Source: Streptomyces sp. CB02056 (lineage in GTDB: Bacteria > Actinomycetota > Actinomycetes > Streptomycetales > Streptomycetaceae). Taken from it: a stretch of 40,662 nucleotides of DNA. The DNA lies in NCBI RefSeq assembly GCF_001905545.1, contig NZ_LIPD01000005.1, positions 248,585 to 289,246 on the forward strand. The letters run 5' to 3'. A program made the translations under genes and the position numbers. Shown piece by piece: positions 14,980 to 23,834 of the stretch. Numbering within the stretch: position 1 is the stretch's first letter; the number at the start of each line of letters is the position of its first letter. The notes below the pieces were generated by a model that had not been told where the DNA came from, made no database searches, and saw only the letters and a program-made list of their open reading frames with translations.

Positions 14980-17253
14980 TCAGTAACGTCGCCACCTCCT
15001 CTTCTGCTGCTGCTGCCGCCAGTGGGTGAGGTTCTGCCGTGTGGCGGCGATGTCCGGATGGTCCGGACCGAGGTGGCGCAGTTGCTCGTCCAGAAGCTCT
15101 TCCAGGGCTGCCACCGCTGCGCGCACATCGCCGGAACGACCGAGCCAGAAGGCCAACGCCGCCCGGGTCTTGAAGGTGACCGGACGGTGATCGGGAGTCC
15201 GGAGGTACCGCCCGTACGGGTCTTCCTCCGGTCTGCCGTGCAGTACGTGGAGCTGGTCCCTCAGCAGGCCGGCCAGCACCTTGACGGCCTTGCGCGGGTC
15301 GCCCGACTCCCCCAGCCAGTGTCCGTATCCGTAGCGCAGGTCGAAGAACGCCGCGAACCGCCGCCCGAACCTGCCTGACGATGCCTCGACGATCTGCCGG
15401 TAGGCGAGTGCGGCCCCCGCGGGATCGCCGCTTCGACCCAGCCAGTCGGCGGCCTCGGCCCGCAAGGCGTATTCGTCGAACACGTCGACCTGCCTGTGGT
15501 CCTGGCCGTGTTGTTCGTCGTCGACCAAGTCCCGGAAGACAGCGGCGACTTCGACCAGGTCGCCGTTCTGCGCCAGCCAATGGGCCAGACGCCGACGCAG
15601 CTTGGTGACACGTTCGGCGCTCGCGGGCCACAGGATGCCGTACAACCCGGGCGGCACGGCGGCCGACTCGCGCACCTGGACGTCGATCACGCCACGGTAT
15701 TCCGCGATGGCGCCGGCGAGGTCGCCAGCTGCCGCGCAGGCCTCGGCGAGGGCGGCCCTGACCTCCCCCGTCCCAGGATGATCCGCGCCCGCCTCCTCGG
15801 AAACCCCGGCCAAGAACGATCGGAGGTAGGCCACCGCCTGCTCAGGCCTGCCCTCCGCCACGAGGGTCTCGCCCATCCGGACGGCCAGCTTGTTCTCCCG
15901 GTAGCCCAGTCTGCGCCGGTACGGCCCGCGCAGCAGTGCCCCGAGGTTCCCGTGCAGTGTCGCTGCCGAGACCTCGGGCGGACTCGGCGGGTTCGCCCTC
16001 CTCACCCCGGAGAGCAAGGACTCGACCTCCTCCGCTCTGAGCGCCTGTCCGTAGAACGCGTCGTACCTGGGCTCCCAACCGCGCTCGGGGTTCACCACCG
16101 TCCCGGCCAGGAGTGCCTCGACGGCGAGGTCGATCGACTCGTCCGACCGGTGCGCCGGCACGCTCTCGTGGGCTGCCCGCTGCACCAGGGGGTGGACGCG
16201 GACCCTCCGCTGCTCGTTCGAAGGGTCGTGCTCGACCAGGCAGCACCGGTGCAACAGGTCGAGCAGCCGGTCGCTTCCGGTCTCCTTGGCCTCTTCCCCG
16301 GGCTGTCGCAGGGCCTGCCCGGTGAGCCTGTCCACCACGGGCCGGGGTACTCCCGCCGGGTCCAGCGGAGCGAGCAGTTCCAGCAGCCGCCGGGCAGCCG
16401 GATCAACCTGTCGCAGGGCCTGGTCCCAGATGTGCGGGAGTGGTTCGCCCTGTCCGTCCGGCAGCCTGCCCGGGGCCGGCACCAGGTCGGCCAGCCGGTG
16501 TTCCCCGTCCCGCAGCCGGTCCAGGTACTCCGCGCAGCTCAGCCCGGTGCCGGTCAGGTACCGGGCGGCCTGCGCGAGGGCGAGCGGAAGGCGACCCAAC
16601 TCCTCGGCCAGCACCGAGAGTTGCCCGGGCGACTCGGCCCGGTCTGCGGTGTTCAGCACCGCCGTGAGGTAGTCGTGGGCCTCGGCGGGGCTGAACACGG
16701 GCACGGTGACCACGTGCCGGTCCGACCCCTCGCGCGCCACGTCCCGGCGCCAGCTGGTGATCACGGTCCGCCCGTGCGGGTCGTCCGGTGGCCAGAGCCC
16801 GCGCAGGTCTTCGGGGTCGGCCAGGCCGTCCAGCACGATCATCCAGCGCACCGTCTGCCCGGCTCCGCCCGGCCGCAACCAGGCGAGGAACTCCCGCGCA
16901 CCAAGCTCGGCGTCGCCCGGTTCGGTGCCGTTCAGCTCGGCCATGGTCCGGGCGTAGGCGGCCAGGATCGCCGCCCGGCTACCGGCGGCGGCCCAGACCA
17001 GCAGGTCGAGCCGCCCCTGCTGCCAGGCGGTGCGGGCTTCGTACGCGGCCAGCTGGGTCTTGCCGACCCCGGCGGTCCCGAGCAGGACCCGGTATCCCGC
17101 CGGTGCGTCGGGCAGGGGCCGGTGCTGGAAGCGGTGCGCGGCGTTCGGCACGACGCCGACCTGGAGCGGGTAACCCGCGGGCGCCCGACGACCGGTGAAG
17201 TACGACACCTGGTCCGCGTGGCCGACCGCGACGCTGTGGTTCTCCGCCCGCAC
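14980..17253 (-). CDS. STAND NTPase with NB-ARC and TPR-like repeats (NLR-like)
   Basis: This 757-residue protein has a short N-terminal region (1-45), an NB-ARC-type NTPase with P-loop GTAGVGKTQ (59-67), Walker B MIVLDGLAD (138-146), VITSWRR (164-170) and GRLPLALAQAARYL. A winged-helix region (LLELLAPLDPAGVPRPVV) follows, then RVHPLVQRAAHE in the place of the MHD motif, then a helical C-terminal half with TPR-like repeats (LGRSGDPAGAALAYRQIVE and LGRSGDVRAAVAALEELLDEQL). Such proteins are signal-activated switches, some with roles in phage defence or regulated death. No effector domain is fused. GTG 17253 is chosen because no other start lies between it and the upstream gene, which ends 44 bases before. 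It is the second gene of a two-gene unit. Confidence 0.85.
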   Translation of the reverse strand: MRAENHSVAVGHADQVSYFTGRRAPAGYPLQVGVVPNAAHRFQHRPLPDAPAGYRVLLGTAGVGKTQLAAYEARTAWQQGRLDLLVWAAAGSRAAILAAYARTMAELNGTEPGDAELGAREFLAWLRPGGAGQTVRWMIVLDGLADPEDLRGLWPPDDPHGRTVITSWRRDVAREGSDRHVVTVPVFSPAEAHDYLTAVLNTADRAESPGQLSVLAEELGRLPLALAQAARYLTGTGLSCAEYLDRLRDGEHRLADLVPAPGRLPDGQGEPLPHIWDQALRQVDPAARRLLELLAPLDPAGVPRPVVDRLTGQALRQPGEEAKETGSDRLLDLLHRCCLVEHDPSNEQRRVRVHPLVQRAAHESVPAHRSDESIDLAVEALLAGTVVNPERGWEPRYDAFYGQALRAEEVESLLSGVRRANPPSPPEVSAATLHGNLGALLRGPYRRRLGYRENKLAVRMGETLVAEGRPEQAVAYLRSFLAGVSEEAGADHPGTGEVRAALAEACAAAGDLAGAIAEYRGVIDVQVRESAAVPPGLYGILWPASAERVTKLRRRLAHWLAQNGDLVEVAAVFRDLVDDEQHGQDHRQVDVFDEYALRAEAADWLGRSGDPAGAALAYRQIVEASSGRFGRRFAAFFDLRYGYGHWLGESGDPRKAVKVLAGLLRDQLHVLHGRPEEDPYGRYLRTPDHRPVTFKTRAALAFWLGRSGDVRAAVAALEELLDEQLRHLGPDHPDIAATRQNLTHWRQQQQKRRWRRY

Positions 17254-17297
17254 CTCGGCGCCGGACGGCGCTGCTGGGCTCTGCTCCGCCGGTCCGT

Positions 17298-17777
17298 TCA
17301 GCCCTCGGTCGGATCCGGCACCGAAGGGCGGCCGATGGACACACCCCCGTGGATCACCCCGGCGGCGACCGAGCCGCGATCGGCACTGACCTGCACGTTC
17401 CCGCCGACGGCCAGCCCGCCGGCCCCGGCCGAGACCTGGGAACCCCGGGCCGCGGCCTCCTCCAGCAGAGCCCGCAGCGCCTCGCCGGCCCGCTCCCGCT
17501 CCTCCTCCGGCAGAGCCTCCAGGAAGGCCTCGAACCTGGCCTGCCAGGAGGCCTCCTGACGGATCCGGAGCCGCTCCAGCTGCCCGGCCTCGGCGCCGGC
17601 GAGCTCGGCAGCGGTGCGGTCGAGCCGCTCCAGTTCGACGGTCTCGCGCCCACCGTCACCGCGGCCGAACCAGTCCGCCACCTTGCGCCGGAAGCCCTCC
17701 CAGGCCTCCGTACCGGCGGCGGTCATCACCGCCGTTCCCCCTGCCGCGGCCAGTGCGGTCAACGCTTCGGACAGCAT
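17298..17777 (-). CDS. Small partner protein of the STAND NTPase, glycine/valine-rich C-terminus
   Basis: This 159-residue protein is not named by any family I can assign firmly. It begins with an alanine-rich hydrophobic helix (about 5-22), then a charged, helical middle with many Glu, Arg and Leu residues (about 40-118). It ends with alternating small and branched residues at about 120-150: AGGLAVGGNVQVS and GSVAAGVIHGGVSIG. That ending looks like a beta-solenoid or amyloid-like motif of the kind reported next to bacterial NLRs. ATG 17777 has GAGGGGG at good spacing. The STAND gene follows after 44 bases, so the two are probably an operon and may interact physically. Confidence 0.7.
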   Translation of the reverse strand: MLSEALTALAAAGGTAVMTAAGTEAWEGFRRKVADWFGRGDGGRETVELERLDRTAAELAGAEAGQLERLRIRQEASWQARFEAFLEALPEEERERAGEALRALLEEAAARGSQVSAGAGGLAVGGNVQVSADRGSVAAGVIHGGVSIGRPSVPDPTEG

Positions 17778-17973
17778 CCGAGCCCCCTCGTGTCGACGTC
17801 TGTGTCCTCGACCGTACTACGGGAGCTCCATGACGTCGTATCAGTCCGCCGGTCGACCGGTTTCGGGACCGGCCTCGGAGCGGGGACGCGGCGGGCCCCG
17901 CACGCAACGCCCGGGAGGCCAGGAGGGGTTCACGTGCGGGGCGCCGCTCGGATACGGGTGGCGGGTGCCGGGG

Positions 17974-18810
17974 TCAGCCCGCGGCGCAGCCGCCGTTCCG
18001 GCAGTCCTGCCAGGGGCCCCAGGGGCCGCCCGGAGCCTGCTCGGAGATCTGGGCCGTCCACGACGTGGCGTTCCACATGTGCGCGAGCACCGTTAGCCGC
18101 CCGTCCGCCGACTGCGTGACGGAGGAGGGAGTGGCCACCCCCGCCGGGAGCGGGCCGGATCCCAGGTCGTTCCAGGAGCCCCAGACCCCGGGGGCGCTCT
18201 GCTCGTTGACGTACAACCGCGGGCTGCCCGAGCCCTGGTAGACCTCGAAGAAGGCCAGCGTGCCGTCCGCCCGCTGGAAGGCCACCGGTGGCCCGAAGAA
18301 CCTCGGCACGCCCGCCCCGGCGGGGCCGAAGGGCTCGGGCGCCGACCACGGACCGTCCGGGCCGGCCTGGTGGATCCGTACCAGGACCGACGACTGGTAT
18401 CCGATGGTGAACACCTCCAGGGCGCCGTCGGCGTCCGCGGCGGCGGTGAGCACCAGGTTCTGGAAGTTGAGGCTCATGCCGTTGACCTGGCTCCAGGCGC
18501 CGAACGGGCCGCCGGGGGCGGACTGCGTCCGGTACCAGATGGTCTGGCCGGTGGCGTAGTCGGTCGAGAAGACCGCGAACCGCGCCTGGGTGCCGTCGGG
18601 ACGGGTGACCGTGGTGGACTGGCCCTCGGTGCCCGGGGGAGTTCCGGTGTCCCTCGGCAGGCCCGTCTCCGCGTCCGGTGCGGCGAGCACCGACGCCGGT
18701 GCCCCTGTCCGCGCCTGCGCCTGCGCGGTCGGTGCGAGGAGGCCCACCGCACTGATGAGTGCGGCGCAGACGGTGGCCGCCGCCGTGAATCGCCGTGGGC
18801 TCTTCGGCAT
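17974..18810 (-). CDS. Secreted beta-propeller (PLL/tectonin-like) protein
   Basis: This 278-residue protein has a Sec signal peptide (basic MPKSPRR start, hydrophobic stretch, AQAQA at about 28-33). The mature part holds repeats of about 45-50 residues, each with a phrase such as GPFGAWSQVNG, GPWSAPEPFG, GVWGSWNDLG and GPWGPWQDC. This tryptophan pattern is that of PLL-like or tectonin-like propellers, which bind sugars or surfaces. Cysteines near the end (DCRNGGCAAG) could form a disulfide. ATG 18810 has AGGAA at suitable distance; longer open frame upstream is not supported. No enzyme domain is seen, so a binding or lectin-like role outside the cell is the best guess. Confidence 0.7.
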   Translation of the reverse strand: MPKSPRRFTAAATVCAALISAVGLLAPTAQAQARTGAPASVLAAPDAETGLPRDTGTPPGTEGQSTTVTRPDGTQARFAVFSTDYATGQTIWYRTQSAPGGPFGAWSQVNGMSLNFQNLVLTAAADADGALEVFTIGYQSSVLVRIHQAGPDGPWSAPEPFGPAGAGVPRFFGPPVAFQRADGTLAFFEVYQGSGSPRLYVNEQSAPGVWGSWNDLGSGPLPAGVATPSSVTQSADGRLTVLAHMWNATSWTAQISEQAPGGPWGPWQDCRNGGCAAG

Positions 18811-19093
18811 CGCTGGTTCCTGCCTTCCGATCGGTCGTCGAGGCCCGGCCGGGCGGGGCGCGGGCTGCCGGCCATCCTGCCCGCCGGGGCGACGGGTTCG
18901 GGCGCCCGCACCCGGGAATGGCCTGAACACGCGGGCCGCACCCCTGCACCGTGGAGTCCACGGCAACCGTCCACTCCACCCGGCCCACCGCATCGTCGAC
19001 CTGGACGTGTTCCAGCAGCTTCGCCCAGGCCTCGGATTGTCGCACCCGACAGGTTCAATGGAACCGACGAGTCGACCGACGGGAGCACCGCGC

Positions 19094-19657
19094 ATGGAAC
19101 CAACCTTCTTCTCAAGTCCTGAGGAGTTCCGGGACTGGCTGGAGGAGCACCATGCGACTGCCTCCGAATGCCGGGTGGGCATGTGGAAGAAGGGAACGGG
19201 CAAGCCCACCCTGAGCTGGTCGGAGGCGGTCGACCAGGCCCTGTGCTACGGCTGGATCGACGGCCGGCAGAGCCCGATCGACGACTTCTCCTGGACGATC
19301 CGGTTCACCCCGCGCAGGCCGCGCGGCAACTGGAGCCTGGTCAACCTCCGCAAGATCGAGGAGCTGACCGCGCAGGGGCTCATGCGGCCGGCCGGCATCG
19401 CGGTGTTCGAAGCCCGTGACCGGGGCCGCGAGGAGAAGCCGGTCTGGGAGTTCGAGGCGGCGCAGCTGGCTCGTTTCCAAGCGGAACCGCGGGCGTGGGA
19501 GTGGTTCAGCGGGCAGGCGCCGTCCTACCGCAAGTCGGCGATCCACCATGTGATCAGTGCCAAGCGGGACGAGACTCGGGAGCGGCGGTTGGACCAGCTG
19601 ATCGCCGACAGCCTGGAGGGGGTGCGGCTCAAGCCGTTCCGGCGCCCCGGAACCTGA
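19094..19657 (+). CDS. YdeI/OmpD-associated family protein
   Basis: This 187-residue cytoplasmic protein has the family's landmarks: FSSPEEFRDWLEEHH at the start, KPTLSWSEAVDQALCYGWIDG, FTPRRPRGNWSLVN and a C-terminal YRKSAIHHVISAKRDETRERRL. The biochemical role of the family is not settled; an E. coli member is linked to peptide and polymyxin resistance. ATG 19094 has GGGAG eight bases upstream. It is a single gene, divergent from the secreted propeller gene across 283 bases. Confidence 0.8.
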   Translation: MEPTFFSSPEEFRDWLEEHHATASECRVGMWKKGTGKPTLSWSEAVDQALCYGWIDGRQSPIDDFSWTIRFTPRRPRGNWSLVNLRKIEELTAQGLMRPAGIAVFEARDRGREEKPVWEFEAAQLARFQAEPRAWEWFSGQAPSYRKSAIHHVISAKRDETRERRLDQLIADSLEGVRLKPFRRPGT

Positions 19658-19756
19658 GGGCCCGGCAGGCCCGCCGACTCGTGACCAGGCGACTGCCGGA
19701 ACGGACGAACCCACCCTGTTGAACGGAACTGTTCGCGAAGCCCTGCCTCGTCCGCT

Positions 19757-20737
19757 TCAAGACGGGTGAAGATCTCCGCGGGTGCGCGGCCGGCCGTATC
19801 GTTCGACGAGGGCGTTGCCGATCGAGGCCAGGTGGTCTCGCACGCCCGGAGGGCCGGTCACCTCGACCCATTCGACCAGCCCGGAGAGCTCGCCGGCGAG
19901 GATGCACTCGTTGGGGCCGCGAATCACGACCTCGATGCGGCCATCGGCCGTGGAACCTCCCACGTCGAGCCGGTCGCCGAGCGCCATCCGGAGTATGCCT
20001 ATCCCGTCGGGTGTGCATACCGCCTGGACCTCCAGCGGCGTTCGTTTGCGATCGACCTCTTCGGCGATCTCATTCCAGCTCTCGGCAAGGTCGAAGTCCC
20101 CGGGTCGGTGCACAGGGTCGCCGGTCGGGTCAGCGGACGACACGCGGTCGATCCGGAAGACCCGTCGGCCGGTCCCGGTGTTGGAGACGAGGTACCACAC
20201 AGGACCTTTGGCGACGATGCCCAGCGGGTGGACGGTTCTCCGGGTTTCGACGCCTTTGCTGTCGACGTAGCCGAGCGACACCTGGACGCCGCTGATCACC
20301 GCGTCCTGGAGTTCGTCGAGGAAGCGCGGCGGCCGGTGCTCGATCCGGCTCGCCCCCCATCGCTGCGGGTCCACGACCAGCGACGCCGCCGCTGCCTCGG
20401 CCTGCACCTGGAAGGGCTTCGGCAGGGCATGGACGAGCTTGCGCAGGGCTGCCTTCATCGCCGGCGTCGCATCCGAGGCCGGACCGACGGCCAGGAACAG
20501 GGCGCGGGCCTCACTGGCGGTCAACCCGGACAGGTCGGTACGAGCGCCGCCCACGAGGCGCCAGCCGCCACCTCGGCCCTGTACGGAGTACACGGGCACC
20601 CCGGCCATGGCCAGGGCGTCGAGGTCGCGGCGGGCGGTGCGCTCGGAGACGTCCAGCTCTCGGGAGACCTCTGCGGCTGTCACCTGCTCGCGCCGTTGGA
20701 GCAGGAGGAGTACGGCCACCAGCCGATCGGATCGCAT
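19757..20737 (-). CDS. HTH/WYL-domain transcriptional regulator
   Basis: This 326-residue regulator has an N-terminal HTH of the DeoR/HTH_11 kind (AEVSRELDVSERTARRDLDALAMAGVPVYS, about 23-52). A WYL domain follows in the middle (VSLGYVDSKGVETRRTVHPLGIVAKGPVWYLVS) and then the WCX-like C-terminal extension. WYL proteins respond to small ligands or nucleic acids. ATG 20737 gives the normal MRSDRL-type N-terminus. An in-frame ATG at 20767 would start inside the perfect operator-like dyad at 20757-20781, so I reject it. It is divergent from the epoxide-hydrolase-like gene, its probable target. Confidence 0.85.
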   Translation of the reverse strand: MRSDRLVAVLLLLQRREQVTAAEVSRELDVSERTARRDLDALAMAGVPVYSVQGRGGGWRLVGGARTDLSGLTASEARALFLAVGPASDATPAMKAALRKLVHALPKPFQVQAEAAAASLVVDPQRWGASRIEHRPPRFLDELQDAVISGVQVSLGYVDSKGVETRRTVHPLGIVAKGPVWYLVSNTGTGRRVFRIDRVSSADPTGDPVHRPGDFDLAESWNEIAEEVDRKRTPLEVQAVCTPDGIGILRMALGDRLDVGGSTADGRIEVVIRGPNECILAGELSGLVEWVEVTGPPGVRDHLASIGNALVERYGRPRTRGDLHPS

Positions 20738-20756
20738 GCTGACAAAAGTCTCATGG

Positions 20757-20781
20757 AAACCGGTCATGGGGTGACCGGTTT
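20757..20781. promoter_or_regulatory. Perfect inverted repeat between divergent genes (operator)
   Basis: AAACCGGTCA and TGACCGGTTT are perfect 10-bp arms around a 5-base spacer. The site is 20 bases upstream of the WYL regulator start and 71 bases upstream of the hydrolase start, the expected position for an autoregulatory operator shared by both genes. Confidence 0.75.
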
Positions 20782-20852
20782 GGGGAGCACGATGGCGACA
20801 TGGCCTCATCGAGGAGGTCGACCGCCGGCGAACGCCCCAGAGAGGAAATGCA

Positions 20853-21812
20853 GTGTTCAATCCAGCAGAATTTCCCGAGCCCACCCTCGTCCAGGTCAAC
20901 GGTGTGGAGCTCGAAGTCTTCGAGGCAGGCCGAGAGAACAAGGGCAAGCCCATCGTGCTCTGCCACGGCTGGCCGGAGCACGCCTTCTCCTGGCGTCACC
21001 TGATGCCCGTCCTCGCAGCGACCGGCTACCACGTCATCGCACCGAACCAGCGGGGCTATGGCAACTCATCCCGCCCGACCGAGGTGACGGACTACGACAT
21101 CGAACACCTGACGGGTGACCTCGTCGCGCTCCTGGACCACTACGGCTACGAGGACGCCACCTTCATCGGCCATGACTGGGGTGCGTTCGTCGTCTGGGGG
21201 CTGACCCTGTTGCACCCCGACCGGGTGAACAAGCTGATCAACCTGAGCCTGCCTTACCAGGAGCGCGGAGAAACGCCGTGGATCGAGGTCATGGAGACCT
21301 TCCTCGGCGGCGACTTCTATTTCGTCCACTTCAACCGGCAGCCGGGCGTCGCGGACGCCGCATTCGATGCCAACACCTCCCGGTTCCTCCGCAACCTCTA
21401 CCGGAAGAACGTGCCCCCCGCATCCCCAGAACCGGGCATGGCGTTCATCAACCTCGCCAAGGCGGAAACAGCACTCGGTGAGCCCGCCATGAGCGACAGC
21501 GACCTGGCCGTCTACGTCGCCGCGTTCGAGACGTCGGGATTCACCGGCGGCATCAACTGGTACAGGAACCTCGACCGCAACTGGCACCAGCTGGCGGACG
21601 CGGACCCGGTCATCAAGCAGCCCGCCCTCATGATCTACGGCGACCAGGACTTCTCGATCCCGAGGTTCGAAAGACTGGCAGAGTTCGTGCCCAACGTGGA
21701 AGTGGTCGGCCTGGACTGCGGTCACTGGATCCAGGAGGAAATGCCGGAAGAAACCAACCAGGTGATTTCGGAATGGCTGGAGCGGCAGGGCTGGAGCCTG
21801 TCCGACAAATGA
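20853..21812 (+). CDS. Alpha/beta hydrolase, epoxide-hydrolase type
   Basis: This 319-residue alpha/beta-hydrolase has the soluble epoxide hydrolase signature. The oxyanion motif HGWP is at 38-41, the nucleophile elbow is GHDWG with Asp108 in place of serine, and RGYGNSSRP follows the HGWP strand. A cap tyrosine is in GGINWYRNLDRNW, the charge-relay Asp is in YGDQDFSIP and the His is in DCGHWIQEE. An Asp nucleophile plus cap tyrosines indicates epoxide rather than ester hydrolysis; haloalkane dehalogenase is less likely because of HGWP and the cap. GTG 20853 is preceded by GAGAGGAA. It is divergent from the WYL regulator with one clear operator between them. Confidence 0.85.
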   Translation: MFNPAEFPEPTLVQVNGVELEVFEAGRENKGKPIVLCHGWPEHAFSWRHLMPVLAATGYHVIAPNQRGYGNSSRPTEVTDYDIEHLTGDLVALLDHYGYEDATFIGHDWGAFVVWGLTLLHPDRVNKLINLSLPYQERGETPWIEVMETFLGGDFYFVHFNRQPGVADAAFDANTSRFLRNLYRKNVPPASPEPGMAFINLAKAETALGEPAMSDSDLAVYVAAFETSGFTGGINWYRNLDRNWHQLADADPVIKQPALMIYGDQDFSIPRFERLAEFVPNVEVVGLDCGHWIQEEMPEETNQVISEWLERQGWSLSDK

Positions 21813-21868
21813 TCACCGAGCGGGTGCATTGCTCGGTCCAAATTGCCTTGCCGTCCTGACGTCGGCCA

Positions 21869-21892
21869 GTAGGCGTCACCCGTAGGCGTCAC
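21869..21892. repeat. Short direct repeat
   Basis: GTAGGCGTCAC occurs at 21869-21879 and 21882-21892, period 13, between the convergent stops of the hydrolase and the Beta-family gene. No function is assigned. Confidence 0.7.
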
Positions 21893-21915
21893 GGCCCCGC
21901 GTGCGGGCGGCACCG

Positions 21916-22971
21916 TCAGGGCCGTCCCCGCTCCGCGATGGACCGGGTGACGGCGGCCAGGTGGTGGGAGGTCTCCCAGGCGCGCCGCTGGCTGGGGCCG
22001 CCGGGACCGGCCGCGAGGCCGTCGGCCCGGAGGCGGATCTCACCGTCCCCCCAGGACAGTTCGTCGTTCGTCCGACCGCCGAACCAGACCTCGGCCCGGG
22101 TGAGTTCGCGGCACAGCCGGAGCGTGTCGATCCCCGCCATGCCGACGGCCCGCACGACGTGCCAGTGCCGCCCGCTGGTGTAGCGCAGGTTGACGGGTGC
22201 GGCTCGCACGCGGGCGGGAGCGGGCGGCTCGGGGTGGGTGACGCCGTGGTCGCCGAAGTCGGGCGGTCGGCCTCCGGCCCGTCGGGCGACGCGCTCCCAG
22301 AGGTCGAGGTCGTGGCGGCGCAGCGCGGTGAGGACGTGGGGCGTGACGCGGCGCAGGGACGGCGGGAACGCGCCGCCGGCGAGCGCGATGCGCCGCCAGG
22401 GCAGTGCGCGGGCCCAGGCCAGGACCTCGGTTGCCCGTGGCACGAGGCCGGTGACCGTGTCGGCGTCGGGGAGGTAGCCGGCGTCGAGCAGCAGGTCGGT
22501 GTCCGGCGGCTTGAGCACGACGGCGTCGAGGGTGCGGCGGACGTCCTCGGTCAGTTCCCGGGGGCCGTGGGGCAGGTGGTTGAGGTCGACGCGCAGGCAC
22601 CCTCCGGCGCCGTGGGCGAGCTGGGCCTGGCGGGTCTCGTCGAGGGAGCCGTCCGGGTCGGTGGTGCGGAAGGCGGGGACGAGCGTGTGGAGCCACTCGC
22701 GGAAGGCGTCGCTGAGCCAGCGCATCGCGTGGCCGCGGAAGCCGGTCCCCACGGCGCCGTACTGCCAGAGCTGCCCGCAGTCGACGGTCACGGTGAGGTT
22801 GCCGGGCAGGTGGTCCCCGGCGTGGTCGGCGAAGGTCTGCACGACGTCGGCCAGGCGCTGGTCGGGGTGGACTTCGAGGAGCGGGCGGATGCGCGCCTGG
22901 ACGTCGGCGCTGATGTTGCGAAGGGCGATGAACTCGCCCGCCTTGCCACGCAGGATCGGTACGTACTCCAT
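21916..22971 (-). CDS. 'Beta' family protein (phage T4 beta-like)
   Basis: This 351-residue protein begins MEYVPILRGKAGEFIAL, the hallmark of the Beta protein family named after a T4 phage gene. The rest has family-like spacing: RPLLEVHPDQ, TVDCGQLWQYG, CLRVDLNHL, LLLDAGYL and, near the end, HWHVVRAVGMAGIDTLRLCREL. The function of the family is not known; members sit in phages and in bacterial accessory regions. ATG 22971 is chosen because AGGGGG lies six bases upstream. An ATG two codons earlier (22977) would be too close to it. The neighbours are unrelated, so it appears to be an orphan here. Confidence 0.7.
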   Translation of the reverse strand: MEYVPILRGKAGEFIALRNISADVQARIRPLLEVHPDQRLADVVQTFADHAGDHLPGNLTVTVDCGQLWQYGAVGTGFRGHAMRWLSDAFREWLHTLVPAFRTTDPDGSLDETRQAQLAHGAGGCLRVDLNHLPHGPRELTEDVRRTLDAVVLKPPDTDLLLDAGYLPDADTVTGLVPRATEVLAWARALPWRRIALAGGAFPPSLRRVTPHVLTALRRHDLDLWERVARRAGGRPPDFGDHGVTHPEPPAPARVRAAPVNLRYTSGRHWHVVRAVGMAGIDTLRLCRELTRAEVWFGGRTNDELSWGDGEIRLRADGLAAGPGGPSQRRAWETSHHLAAVTRSIAERGRP

Positions 22972-23192
22972 CGGCATCCCCCTGCTGACGGTGGCGCGTG
23001 CGTTACCCGGGGTTACTGTCGCCCCGCCAGTGTGCGACGCCCGCCGCCGTCGCACCAGGGCGCGCACCCGGCGCAGCGGGCGGGCGTTCACCACCGGCGT
23101 CCACCGGAGCGCCGGGTCGAGTCCGTGCCGCATGACGAAAGCCGGACGGCCTGCTGGTCGTCGTGTCCGGGCCCCGCCGCCCGGAGCCCGGG

Positions 23193-23834
23193 TCACCCCT
23201 CCTCGGCCTCCCGGAGGGGGCGCAGCAGCTGGTCGAGGCCGAACTCGAAGCGCTCGTCGAACGCGGTGTCCTCCATGTGCCGGGCCACCCGGTCGAGCGC
23301 GGGGTAGCCGCCGTCGGCGAGTGCGGGGCCGAGGCTGTGCTCCTCGTCGGAGGCGCGGAGGGCCTGTTCCTCCTGCGTCAGGCCGAGCGTCAGGTACTGG
23401 ATGCTCCAGAACGTCCAGGCGGCCCGGCGTTCGTCGAGTCCGGTGCTGAGCAGGGCCGCCACGACGTGGTCGGCGAAGCCGAGGGTCGCGGGCTCGGCGG
23501 CGTAGGTGCCCGCGACGACGGCCGCGCCGTCGCGGTGGGCGAGCAGGCTGCGGCGGTAGCGGCGGGCCAGTTCGCGCACGCGCTCGGCCGGGGCCTCGGG
23601 CAGGTCGGAGAACCGGACCTCGGCGACGATCGCCTCGGCCATCAGCTCCAGCAGCCGGGCCTTGGTCTTGGCGTGCCAGAGCACGGTGTTCATCCGTACG
23701 CCGAGGCGTTCGGCCGTGCCGCGCAGGGACACGGCGTCGGCGCCCTTCTCGTCGAGCAGTTCGAGCGCGGCGTTCACCACGGCGGTCGGGTCGAGCCGGG
23801 GCCGCGCGGTGGCCCGGGGTTGATTCTTGGTCAC
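23193..23834 (-). CDS. TetR-family repressor with TetR-type C-terminal domain
   Basis: This 213-residue repressor has an N-terminal HTH (ALELLDEKGADAVSLRGTAERLGVRMNTVLWHAKTKARLLELM, about 23-66). Its C-terminal ligand-binding domain is of the tetracycline-repressor kind (FWSIQYLTLGLTQEEQA). It is divergent from an FAD monooxygenase, a common detoxification pair. GTG 23834 lies inside the first operator copy and no ribosome site precedes it. A -10 (TACACT) ends eight bases before it, so its mRNA is probably leaderless and autorepressed. The ligand is probably the substrate of the monooxygenase. Confidence 0.85.
   Translation of the reverse strand: MTKNQPRATARPRLDPTAVVNAALELLDEKGADAVSLRGTAERLGVRMNTVLWHAKTKARLLELMAEAIVAEVRFSDLPEAPAERVRELARRYRRSLLAHRDGAAVVAGTYAAEPATLGFADHVVAALLSTGLDERRAAWTFWSIQYLTLGLTQEEQALRASDEEHSLGPALADGGYPALDRVARHMEDTAFDERFEFGLDQLLRPLREAEEG

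Noticed and set aside
20738..20767. ATG 20767 as start of the WYL regulator
   Set aside because: It lies inside the perfect operator dyad and adds ten residues not typical of the family.
22972..23192. N-terminal extension or small gene upstream of the Beta-family gene
   Set aside because: The frame is open, but the translation is Arg-rich with no ribosome site and the family starts at MEYVP.
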